Part shown: positions 1-7,256 of the stretch, piece by piece
Position numbering within the stretch: the stretch's first letter is position 1
Layout: every line of letters begins with the position of its first letter
NCBI GenBank assembly: GCA_937875975.1
Contig: CALEEU010000038.1
Span: 1 to 17,893, forward strand
Source of the DNA: an uncultured Opitutia bacterium
GTDB taxonomy: Bacteria; Verrucomicrobiota; Verrucomicrobiia; Opitutales; UBA953
DNA length: 17,893 nucleotides
Direction: 5' to 3'
The notes under the pieces: generated by a model
What the model was told of the DNA's origin: nothing
What the model saw: only the letters and a program-made list of their open reading frames with translations
Databases searched by the model: none
Made by a program: the position numbers and the translations under genes

Positions 1-18
1 CGTCCGAACACATCCTTT

Positions 19-1305
19 ATGTTTTCTCGCTTCTTTAGTCGGGTAGGTCTGCTGGCCGCCCCCTTCCTGGCCCTCATCATGGCCGGCTGCTCCAAGGCCG
101 ACATGACCGTCCGCCAGTCGACCCTGGACCCCAAGGGCCCGGTCGCCCAAGTCCAGTTTGATGTCTTCATGGCCACCGTCTGGCTGGTCGTCGTCCTCTT
201 CGTCCTTGTCGGCGGCCTGCTCGTCTACGCCGTCATTAAATTCCGCGCTCGTCCGGGCGATGAAAACAAGCCCGCCATCGTTGAAGACGGCCACGGCAAT
301 CCGCTGATCGAAATCGGACTCATCACTGCTTCCATTGGTTCGCTCGTCATCATCGCTATCCCGACGCTCAACGCGATTTGGTATACCGACGACGTGCCGG
401 CCGAGTCCGTTCCGACGTCGAAGCTTTCTGTTTGGTATCCGCGCGTCGAAGGTGGTCGCGAAAACTACGCCAAGACCGTCGAAGAGCAGGTGCTCGAGGT
501 TGACGTCATCGGTAAGCAGTGGTGGTTCCGTTTCGAATACCCGCAGCTCGGCCTCACCAACGACGCCAAGCATTCTGTCCCGAATGAGATGGTGATCCCC
601 AAGGGTGTCGCCGTCCGCATCAACCTGCGCTCCGAGGACGTCATCCACTCCTTCTGGGTACCCAAGCTCGCTGGCAAGGTCGACCTCATGCCCGGCCGCA
701 AGAATCACATGTGGCTGCAGGCGAGCGAGACTGGCCATTACTACGGACAGTGCGCGGAGTTCTGCGGCGACTCGCATGCCTACATGCTTTTCCGCGTCGA
801 AGTCGTCGAGCCTGCCGAGTTCGCCAAGTGGGTGCAAAGGCAGAAGGCTCCCGCTGAGCCCGTCGCAGTTGGCACCAAGGCTGATAAGGGAAAAGCCCTC
901 TTCGCCGCTAAGAGCTGCGTGATGTGCCACAACGTCGGTGGTCACTTTGGCGCCGGTGCTTTCGGCCCGGACCTCACTCACCTCGCCTCGCGTAAGTCCC
1001 TCGCCGGTGCCTGGCTCGATAACCGCGACCCTAAGGCCCAGCTCGCCCTCGAGCAGAAGACGGGCAACACCGAGTCCTCGGTCGAAGTCGACCGCGCAAC
1101 CCTCAAGGCCAACCTCATCAAGTGGATTGGTTCTTCCGGCGTCGCGCACGGCGCCGACGGCAAGACGCTCACCAAGGACGTCAAGCCCGGCAACCGCATG
1201 CATTACTACAAAATGTTCAACGTGGCGGGTCTCCGTGAGACCAACCAGAAATTTACCGCCGAGGAACTCGATGACCTCGCCGAATACCTCCTCACCCTGA
1301 AGTAA
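19..1305 (+). CDS. coxB: Cytochrome c oxidase subunit II with fused cytochrome c domain (caa3 type)
   Basis: Subunit II (CtaC/CoxB) takes electrons from cytochrome c or quinol-side donors and passes them through the CuA centre to subunit I, in the cytoplasmic membrane. The N-terminus is a lipoprotein signal ending in a lipobox (LIMAGC, Cys24). Two membrane helices follow at about residues 50-75 and 97-120. The cupredoxin domain has the QWWF motif near 167-170 and the CuA ligands His210, Cys245, Glu247, Cys249, His253 and Met256. A C-terminal cytochrome c domain carries CVMCH at 300-304, with Met394 (GNRM) as probable distal haem ligand, so this is a caa3-type subunit. At 428 residues it is longer than most, with extra sequence between helix 2 and QWWF and between the haem site and Met394. 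First gene of the oxidase operon; 22 bases separate it from coxA. The promoter must lie left of the window. Confidence 0.97.
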   Translation: MFSRFFSRVGLLAAPFLALIMAGCSKADMTVRQSTLDPKGPVAQVQFDVFMATVWLVVVLFVLVGGLLVYAVIKFRARPGDENKPAIVEDGHGNPLIEIGLITASIGSLVIIAIPTLNAIWYTDDVPAESVPTSKLSVWYPRVEGGRENYAKTVEEQVLEVDVIGKQWWFRFEYPQLGLTNDAKHSVPNEMVIPKGVAVRINLRSEDVIHSFWVPKLAGKVDLMPGRKNHMWLQASETGHYYGQCAEFCGDSHAYMLFRVEVVEPAEFAKWVQRQKAPAEPVAVGTKADKGKALFAAKSCVMCHNVGGHFGAGAFGPDLTHLASRKSLAGAWLDNRDPKAQLALEQKTGNTESSVEVDRATLKANLIKWIGSSGVAHGADGKTLTKDVKPGNRMHYYKMFNVAGLRETNQKFTAEELDDLAEYLLTLK

Positions 1306-1327
1306 ACCTTCCCGCACTTTCACTCCC

Positions 1328-3355
1328 ATGTCCCACGATTCCCATCACGCTCCGGTCGCCTGCAAGACCGAGCTGGCGCCCGAGCGCAGCGACCTCGGCC
1401 TGATCCGTCCTGACCGCGCGACCGGTTGGATCGACTGGTTGACGACCGTCGACCACAAGAAGATTGGCATCCTGTACGGAGCGTTCGCCATGTTCTACTT
1501 CCTCGTGGGTGGCGTTGAAGCCCTTGCGATCCGCACGCAGCTGGCCCGCCCGGACAACGACTTCGTCACGGCGCGTATGTACAACCAGCTGTTCACCATG
1601 CACGGCACGACGATGATCTTCCTAGGCGTCATGCCCCTGTCGGCCGCGTTCTTTAACTTCCTCGTGCCGCTGCAGATCGGCGCCCGCGACGTCGCCTTCC
1701 CGCGCCTCAACGCGTTCTCGCTCTGGACCTTCGTCTTCGGCGCCTTCGTGCTGAACGCCTCGTGGTTCTTCGAGTTCGCGCACCTCGCCGGCTGGTTCAA
1801 CTCCTTCGAGTGGCACAAGGCGCTCGTCTACACCGACTTCGCCCCGGCCAATGGTTGGTTCAGCTACGCGCCGCTCTCCGGTACCTTCGGTCAGAACGGC
1901 CAGGCGCTGCGCTTCACCGGCGTCGGCACCGATTTCTGGATTATCGGCATCCAGGTGCTCGGCATCGCTTCGCTCGCGGCCTCCTTCAACTTCATCTGTA
2001 CCATCATCAACATGCGCGCCAAGGGCATGACCATGATGCGCCTGCCGGTGTTCACCTGGATGACGCTCGTCACCGCGGTGCTCATCATCCTCGCCTTCCC
2101 GGCCATCACCGTCGCCCTGATCGAGCTCATGTTCGACCGCACCTTCGGCGCCAACTTCTTCAACCCGTCCGCCGGCGGCCAGCCCGTCCTGTGGCAGCAC
2201 CTCTTCTGGATCTTCGGCCACCCCGAAGTGTACATCCTCGTACTCCCCGCGATGGGCATCGTCTCGGAAGTTCTCCCGACCTTCTCCGGCAAATCGCTCT
2301 TCGGTTACCCGATCATCGTCTTCTCTGGTGCCGTCATCGGCTTCCTCGGCTTCGCCGTCTGGAGCCACCACATGTTCACCACCGGTCTCGGCCCTGTGCC
2401 CACCGCCGCGTTCTCGCTCCTCACGATGGCCATCGCCGTCCCGACGGGCGTTAAGATTTTCAACTGGCTCGGCACCATCTGGGGCGGACGGATCCGCTTC
2501 ACCCCGCCGATGGTTCTCGCCCTCGGTTTCATCTGGATGTTCATGTGCGGCGGTTTCTCCGGCGTCATGCACTCCGCGGCCCCCGCTGACTCCCAGCAGC
2601 AGGACAGCTACTTCGTCATCGCGCACTTCCACTACGTGCTCCTCGGCGGCGTGCTCCTCGGCCTGATGGCTGGCCTCTACTTCTGGTTCCCGAAGATCTT
2701 CGGCCGCATGCCGAACGCCCCGATTGCGTACATCGCCTCGGGCTTGGTCATCCTCGGCTTCAACGTCGCCTTCGGTCCGATGCACTACCTCGGCCTGGCC
2801 GGCCAGCCGCGCCGCACGCACACCTACCACGCGGGCAACGGCTGGGAGCAGTGGAACTATGTCGCCACCATCGGCGCTTACATTCTCGGCATCGGCGTCG
2901 CCCTGGCCTTCGTCAACCTCGTGTGGACGGCTTTCCGCGGCAAGAAGTGCTCCAACGATCCGTGGGATGGCCGCACGCTCGAGTGGTCGCTGCCTTCCCC
3001 CGTGCCGGAATATAACTTCGCCCAGGCTCCGATCGTCGCCACGCGCGACGCCTTCTTCGAAGACAAGCATGGCAGCAAGCGCATCGGCTCCGAGCCTGAC
3101 GGCGGCGAAGCCGGCGTCCACATGCCCAGCCAATCTTGGATGCCGCTCGTGGCTTCCGCGGGCTTCCTCTTCATCGGCTTCGGCATGCCGATGATGGCCA
3201 TGGGCATCCCCCACGCCGGCTGGATGGTCATTGGCGGACTCGGCGTCCTGTTCCTCGGCATCTGGCTCTGGGCCCTCGAAGGTCCGGGCGGCTACATGCT
3301 CAAGACTCCCGTCAACCGGGACGCGCCGGTTCCGACCGAGACTGCCGCCCACTGA
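1328..3355 (+). CDS. coxA: Cytochrome c oxidase subunit I (heme-copper oxidase, A1 type)
   Basis: Catalytic subunit (CtaD/CoxA) that reduces O2 to water at the haem a3-CuB centre and pumps protons. All metal ligands are visible: His92 (TMHGTT) and His435 for low-spin haem a, His433 for haem a3, and His298, His347 and His348 for CuB. Tyr302 in HPEVY is the residue that is cross-linked to a CuB histidine in this family. Glu300 in GHPEVY, the D-channel aspartate in IGARDVAFP and the K-channel lysine in PTGVKIF are all kept, which marks the A1 class of heme-copper oxidases. At 675 residues it exceeds the roughly 550 of short forms. The extra C-terminus holds two predicted helices (about 602-655) after a soluble linker, as in some caa3 oxidases. 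The ATG follows a CU-rich leader with no Shine-Dalgarno site. Confidence 0.98.
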   Translation: MSHDSHHAPVACKTELAPERSDLGLIRPDRATGWIDWLTTVDHKKIGILYGAFAMFYFLVGGVEALAIRTQLARPDNDFVTARMYNQLFTMHGTTMIFLGVMPLSAAFFNFLVPLQIGARDVAFPRLNAFSLWTFVFGAFVLNASWFFEFAHLAGWFNSFEWHKALVYTDFAPANGWFSYAPLSGTFGQNGQALRFTGVGTDFWIIGIQVLGIASLAASFNFICTIINMRAKGMTMMRLPVFTWMTLVTAVLIILAFPAITVALIELMFDRTFGANFFNPSAGGQPVLWQHLFWIFGHPEVYILVLPAMGIVSEVLPTFSGKSLFGYPIIVFSGAVIGFLGFAVWSHHMFTTGLGPVPTAAFSLLTMAIAVPTGVKIFNWLGTIWGGRIRFTPPMVLALGFIWMFMCGGFSGVMHSAAPADSQQQDSYFVIAHFHYVLLGGVLLGLMAGLYFWFPKIFGRMPNAPIAYIASGLVILGFNVAFGPMHYLGLAGQPRRTHTYHAGNGWEQWNYVATIGAYILGIGVALAFVNLVWTAFRGKKCSNDPWDGRTLEWSLPSPVPEYNFAQAPIVATRDAFFEDKHGSKRIGSEPDGGEAGVHMPSQSWMPLVASAGFLFIGFGMPMMAMGIPHAGWMVIGGLGVLFLGIWLWALEGPGGYMLKTPVNRDAPVPTETAAH

Positions 3356-3390
3356 GCGCCTTCTTCTCCTTACTCTAAACTCTGACCTCC

Positions 3391-4059
3391 ATGTCTGACA
3401 CCGCCGCCGCGCACGAAGCGCCCACGTCCACCGGAATCGACCACAAGAAGCTCATCATGTGGCTCTTCTTGGCTTCGGACTGTATGTTCTTCGGGACGCT
3501 CATCTCGACGCACCTGCTCTACCGTAAGCTCTTCCCCGCCGGCTTCACGGACGCCGAAGGCCACCAGCGCTTCATCCAGAACCTGTTCAACATCGAGCTG
3601 ACGTCCTTCTCGACGTTCATCCTGCTGATGTCCTCGTTCCTGATGGCGCTCGCGGTTTCCGCGATGCACAAGGGCCAGATCAAGTCCTTCCGTCGCAATG
3701 TCCTGGGCGTGATCTTCTTCGGCGTGATCTTCCTCGGCTGTCAGGTCTACGAGTTCACTCACTTCTACCATGAAGGCCTGACCATCCAGAATAGCGTCCT
3801 CGGCTCGACGTTTTACGTCCTCACCGGCACGCACGGTACGCACGTCGCCATCGGCGTACTCTGGCTCATCATGATGTATTTCTACAGCTTTACGGGTAAG
3901 CTCGGTGGCCACATGGGTGCTCTCGATGTCGAAATCGCGGGCCTCTACTGGCACTTCGTCGATATCGTGTGGATCATCATCTTCACGGCAGTCTACCTCG
4001 TCGAGTACCTCGGGCCCAATGGGATCTGGGGCACGGGCCTCCCGGCCGTCGCCAAGTAA
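3391..4059 (+). CDS. coxC: Cytochrome c oxidase subunit III
   Basis: Membrane subunit III (CtaE/CoxC), which stabilises subunit I and supports proton uptake. At 222 residues it is the short caa3-type form with about five helices rather than seven. Recognisable family motifs are WLFLASDCMFFG near the N-terminus, CQVYEF with the conserved glutamate, GTHGTHVAIGVLWL, and YWHFVDIVWIIIF near the C-terminus. It lies 35 bases after coxA and 15 bases before the subunit IV gene, so it is in the same operon. The leader (3356-3390) is almost all pyrimidine and has no Shine-Dalgarno motif. The antisense frame is open over this whole gene, but only as a by-product of codon bias. Confidence 0.97.
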   Translation: MSDTAAAHEAPTSTGIDHKKLIMWLFLASDCMFFGTLISTHLLYRKLFPAGFTDAEGHQRFIQNLFNIELTSFSTFILLMSSFLMALAVSAMHKGQIKSFRRNVLGVIFFGVIFLGCQVYEFTHFYHEGLTIQNSVLGSTFYVLTGTHGTHVAIGVLWLIMMYFYSFTGKLGGHMGALDVEIAGLYWHFVDIVWIIIFTAVYLVEYLGPNGIWGTGLPAVAK

Positions 4060-4074
4060 CCTTTCTTTCCGACC

Positions 4075-4416
4075 ATGTCCTCTTCTCACGAAGCCGCTCC
4101 CGGCCCTGACTTCCTCGCCGAGGAGGTCCGCCGCTATCACCACTTCATCGTGTTGGCCCTCTGGCTGGCCGTCATCACTGGCGCCGAAATCGTGCTGATC
4201 TTCCTGCCGATTCCCGTCGCCGCCATCCTCACGATCCTGACCCTGATGTCCGCGGGGAAGTTCTTCGCGGTCATCCTGTGGTTCATGCACCTGATCTACG
4301 ACAAGCGCCTGCTTTTCTGGTGCTTCGTCGCCGGCCTGGCGCTCGCCTTCGCGACCTACACGGCCTTGCTGATGCTGTTCTCGGTCGACCGTATCGACAC
4401 CCGCTGGTTTAGCTGA
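4075..4416 (+). CDS. coxD: Cytochrome c oxidase subunit IV (COX4_pro-like)
   Basis: Small membrane protein of 113 residues with three predicted helices (about 20-42, 44-68 and 82-106). The stretch KFFAVILWFMHLIYDKR is typical of the prokaryotic subunit IV/CtaF family, which sits beside subunits I and III and aids assembly or stability. It is the fourth gene of the operon and lies 15 bases after coxC. A hairpin followed by a T run begins about 20 bases after the stop, so it is probably the last gene of the main oxidase transcript. Subunit IV proteins are short and diverge quickly, so this assignment leans on position as well as sequence. Confidence 0.9.
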   Translation: MSSSHEAAPGPDFLAEEVRRYHHFIVLALWLAVITGAEIVLIFLPIPVAAILTILTLMSAGKFFAVILWFMHLIYDKRLLFWCFVAGLALAFATYTALLMLFSVDRIDTRWFS

Positions 4417-4436
4417 GCCTGGCTCTCATCGACTGA

Positions 4437-4467
4437 CGAAGGCCTTCGTATCTGCGGAGGCCTTTTT
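4437..4467 (+). terminator. Intrinsic terminator-like hairpin after coxD
   Basis: Stem arms AAGGCCT (4439-4445) and AGGCCTT (4458-4464) enclose a 12-base loop, and a run of T residues spans 4463-4467. The left arm is also part of a perfect 12-base palindrome, CGAAGGCCTTCG, at 4437-4448, so an alternative small fold exists. Its position between coxD and ctaG suggests that ctaG is transcribed from its own start or by read-through. Fold strength was judged by eye only. Confidence 0.6.
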
Positions 4468-4505
4468 CGTACCCACGCTTGCGGGCCAGCCGACCTCGGC
4501 TTCAT

Positions 4506-5297
4506 ATGAAAGGGATGAGTATCCCCCTCCACTGGCACACGGAGCCGCTGCTGCTGCTCCTGGTCGTGGGAGCGTGCTGGGCTCACGCGTTGATGTGCGG
4601 TCCGTTCCGGGCGCGCTTCCTGCCAGGTCGGACGGAGTATCCCGTCTGGTATGCGGTCCGCTTCCATCTCGGCGTGCTGGTCGCCTACGTGGCTGTCGGC
4701 TCACCCTTGGACCAGATGGGCGAAAGCTTCCTGTTCTGGGCGCACATGCTACAGCACATGCTGCTGATCTATATCTCCGCACCCCTCATCGTCACTGGCC
4801 TGCCCCCGGAATTCATCGATGGGTTCCTGCTCGGAGGTCGCCCCCGCTTGGCCCGCGCCCTGCGCGTGCTCACGCACCCAATCACCGGTGGACTGATCTT
4901 CACGATGTGCTTCTCGATGTGGCATTTTCCGGAGCTCTATGAGGCCGCGCTGCGCAGCCGACCGCTCCATGTGCTCGAGCACTGGTCGATGTTCCTCCCC
5001 GCCATCCTGATGGTCTGGCCGCTATTCTCGATGTCCGCCACGCTGCCGCGCATCGGCTACGGCCAAGCGATGTTCTACTGCTTCGCCTTGATGATCGCCG
5101 ACCTGCCCATCTGGGCAGTGCTCATCTTCGGCGACCACCCCATCTATGAGACTTACCGGCTGGCACCGCGCATCAGCGAGCTTTCCGCTTCGGCTGACAT
5201 GATCATGGGGGCGGTGGTGATGAAGGGATTCAACGAGGTCTTTGCCCTCGGCTGCATGGCGTACGCCTTCTACGCGTGGTATCAGCGCGATCGCTGA
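4506..5297 (+). CDS. ctaG: CtaG, caa3-type cytochrome c oxidase assembly factor
   Basis: Polytopic membrane protein (263 residues, about seven helices) of the Bacillus-type CtaG/caa3_CtaG family, which is required for an active caa3 oxidase and is thought to help build the copper site. It is unrelated to the Cox11 protein that shares the name CtaG. Histidines in membrane segments are prominent: FWAHMLQHML (His80, His84), FSMWHFPELYEAAL (His140) and PLHVLEHW (His155, His159), all plausible copper ligands. The start is set at ATG 4506. ATG 4515 is also possible, and an upstream TTG at 4479 would add nine residues that look non-native. Its position after subunits II-I-III-IV fits its role. It ends six bases from the end of the converging permease gene. 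Confidence 0.93.
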   Translation: MKGMSIPLHWHTEPLLLLLVVGACWAHALMCGPFRARFLPGRTEYPVWYAVRFHLGVLVAYVAVGSPLDQMGESFLFWAHMLQHMLLIYISAPLIVTGLPPEFIDGFLLGGRPRLARALRVLTHPITGGLIFTMCFSMWHFPELYEAALRSRPLHVLEHWSMFLPAILMVWPLFSMSATLPRIGYGQAMFYCFALMIADLPIWAVLIFGDHPIYETYRLAPRISELSASADMIMGAVVMKGFNEVFALGCMAYAFYAWYQRDR

Positions 5298-5303
5298 GCG
5301 GAC

Positions 5304-6470
5304 TCAATGGCGCGAGGCGCGTCGGAGGAGAGTCCAAGCTAGAACGACCACCACGACGTTCGGCAGCCAGATGAGCAGGTCCGGTCGCAGGTCTGGATCC
5401 TTCACGTAGGCGGCCATTGAGGTCAGCAGATAATAGGACAGGGCGATGCCGAGGGCGATGGTTGCGTTGACGAACGTCTCGGAGCGACCCACGCGCACGG
5501 CCAGCGGTACCGCCAGGAAGGCGAGCGAGAAGACCGAGAAGGCGCTGGCGAGGTGCGACATCAACTGCGTCATCGCCAGCATCTGGCCCTGCTCCTTCTC
5601 CTTGCGGGTGGCGTTGGGCGCGACCTGCCAGCCTTTATCAATGGTGTCGAGGAGCTCCGAGGTGGTGAGCCAGCGGAGCTTGCGCTGGAAGTTTTCGCCA
5701 TCCTTGAAGACGCCGGAGGCAGCGAATTCGAGGGAGGTCGTCCGGGCTTGAATGAACGAGGACGGGCTGGCGAAGGTTTCGTCGCCCGGCTGGCGCTTCT
5801 CGAGGCGCGCATCAGTCAACTCCACCCTTAGGATGCCTTCACCCTTACTGTTGAGGCCAGGAGCGAGGCGTGCTTCACGGGCATGGACGGTCTGCGTGAG
5901 GCGGCCGCGTTCATCGACGCTCCAGAGCCAGAAGTCACGAAGGACCTCGCCATCACGCTCGGCGGCACGGATCACCATGCCAGGAAACTGGCGGTTGAGT
6001 TTACCAGGCACGATGACGGATGCGGGATTATCTTTGGCCGACCCCAGCAGCAGCCGGCGGTATTCCGTGTTGGCGGAAGGAGCGATCTCGAGATTGAGCC
6101 ACGCGGAGAGCAACGCGAGTCCACCGGCGAGAAGGAGGGCCGGCCGGGCGATGCGCCCGAGGCTCCGTCCGCTGGCCTTCATGGCTGTGAGTTCCTGCTG
6201 GGAGCTCATCCGCCCGAATGCGATGAGCACGCCGGTCAGCAGCCCGAGTGGCAGTGCATACGGGAGTACGCCTGGGATGAGCAGCCCGACAAGCTCGAGC
6301 CCTTCCCACCCGCTGACGCGGCCACTAGCGATGGCGCTCGAGACCTGTGAAAGGATGTTGCCCGCGACCAACACGAACACGAACGCGCCCGTGGCGGTGC
6401 CACCGGCGATAGCGGTTTCGGTCAGGACGTGGCGGTCGAGCAAGCGCACATCAGCATCCAAGCCGACCAC
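5304..6470 (-). CDS. LptF/LptG-family permease (YjgP/YjgQ)
   Basis: Inner-membrane protein of 388 residues from the YjgP/YjgQ family. Family members form the transmembrane part of the LptBFG transporter that extracts lipopolysaccharide from the inner membrane. The usual layout is present: three N-terminal helices (roughly 18-45, 60-90 and 108-127), a large periplasmic beta-rich domain (about 130-300) and three C-terminal helices (about 305-388). The segment GRMSSQQELTAMKASGRS after helix 2 is the family hallmark. Whether it is LptF or LptG cannot be settled here, and its partner is not in the window. The start is GTG at 6470, with GGAG at 6479-6482 eight bases upstream; GTG 6449 is an alternative. 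It lies 24 bases after batE and may be cotranscribed with the Bat block. Confidence 0.92.
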   Translation of the reverse strand: MVGLDADVRLLDRHVLTETAIAGGTATGAFVFVLVAGNILSQVSSAIASGRVSGWEGLELVGLLIPGVLPYALPLGLLTGVLIAFGRMSSQQELTAMKASGRSLGRIARPALLLAGGLALLSAWLNLEIAPSANTEYRRLLLGSAKDNPASVIVPGKLNRQFPGMVIRAAERDGEVLRDFWLWSVDERGRLTQTVHAREARLAPGLNSKGEGILRVELTDARLEKRQPGDETFASPSSFIQARTTSLEFAASGVFKDGENFQRKLRWLTTSELLDTIDKGWQVAPNATRKEKEQGQMLAMTQLMSHLASAFSVFSLAFLAVPLAVRVGRSETFVNATIALGIALSYYLLTSMAAYVKDPDLRPDLLIWLPNVVVVVLAWTLLRRASRH

Positions 6471-6478
6471 GCCCTACA

Positions 6479-6482
6479 CTCC
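6479..6482 (-). promoter_or_regulatory. Shine-Dalgarno site deciding the permease start
   Basis: GGAG on the minus strand lies eight bases before GTG 6470. It favours that GTG over the in-frame GTG at 6449, which has no comparable site. Confidence 0.55.
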
Positions 6483-6494
6483 AAGGCGAAAGGC

Positions 6495-7256
6495 TCAGGG
6501 TGCCGCCTTCTGGTCCAGATCGGCCGGCAGCCCAACGCCGCGGACGGCCTCAATCTCGCCAGCGCGCAGCCAGCCGGTCTTGCCGTCGGCGGTGGTCACG
6601 CGGACATGTCCGTTAAGGGGACGGCCAGTCCGGACGACATCACCTTCGGCGACGCTGTTCAAGGGTTCGCCAAACTGGGTCGGCGTCAGGCGCAGGGAGA
6701 TCTCGGTCTTGCGGACGACCGCCCGGGCGGAAAGTTCGCGGCTGCCCCAGAGGCCAGGAATGCAGAGTACGAGCAGCGTCAGTGAGATCACGCGGGCACG
6801 GTGGTTCGCTTCGCTGGCGGCACGGCGGCGCAGGCGCGGAACGATGATGCACAGGAAGGCGATCCAGAAGGACAGGGTGGCGAGGATGAGCCACGCATCA
6901 GCGGTCAGGATTGCGGCATAGTCCTCGGTCCAAGTGAAAGCGGGCCGGTCGGTACCGCCGGCGTTGAGCGCATGGCGGATGCCTGCGGTTGCGACGGGGT
7001 CGAAGGGATCCAGCAGCAACGCGCGTTCCCAGCAAACCATCGCGCGTCCCTTGCGGCCCAGTCGCCACTCGGCGTTGCCCAGGGCGGAGAGTCGCCCGGC
7101 GGTGACGCCTTCGATGCGGGCTTCCTCGGACCATTTCTCAATGGCCGTCGCATAATCCCCTTTGGCGTAGGCGGTCTCTGCGGTGGAGATCGCGCGGTCA
7201 TCGGCGGCGCCGAGTGGCGCCAACCAGCAGAGAAGAAGGCAGGCGAGGAACCTCAT
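6495..7256 (-). CDS. batE: BatE-like protein: TPR plus SH3 domain, two membrane helices
   Basis: A 253-residue envelope protein with a signal peptide (1-17), TPR-like helices (about 24-98, including ALGNAEWRLGRKGRAMVCWERALLLDPFDP), two membrane helices (about 119-140 and 155-172) joined by a short basic loop, and a bacterial SH3-like domain (about 178-236, with TGWLRAGEIEAV). This order matches BatE of Bacteroides-type aerotolerance operons. Topology from the charges puts both the TPR and SH3 parts in the periplasm. Its ATG overlaps the batD stop by four bases (ATGA), pointing to coupled translation. The exact biochemical role of BatE is unknown; it is thought to act as an adaptor in a complex with the VWA proteins BatA and BatB. 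Confidence 0.85.
   Translation of the reverse strand: MRFLACLLLCWLAPLGAADDRAISTAETAYAKGDYATAIEKWSEEARIEGVTAGRLSALGNAEWRLGRKGRAMVCWERALLLDPFDPVATAGIRHALNAGGTDRPAFTWTEDYAAILTADAWLILATLSFWIAFLCIIVPRLRRRAASEANHRARVISLTLLVLCIPGLWGSRELSARAVVRKTEISLRLTPTQFGEPLNSVAEGDVVRTGRPLNGHVRVTTADGKTGWLRAGEIEAVRGVGLPADLDQKAAP

Noticed and set aside
1622..3352. Long minus-strand open frame (576 codons) opposite coxA
   Set aside because: It is an antisense shadow of a gene with intact catalytic motifs; the translation is dominated by Glu, Asp, Arg, Gly and Ala with no domain or membrane pattern.
3370..4290. Minus-strand open frame opposite coxC and coxD
   Set aside because: Highly charged, low-complexity composition and full overlap with two recognised oxidase genes mark it as a codon-bias shadow.
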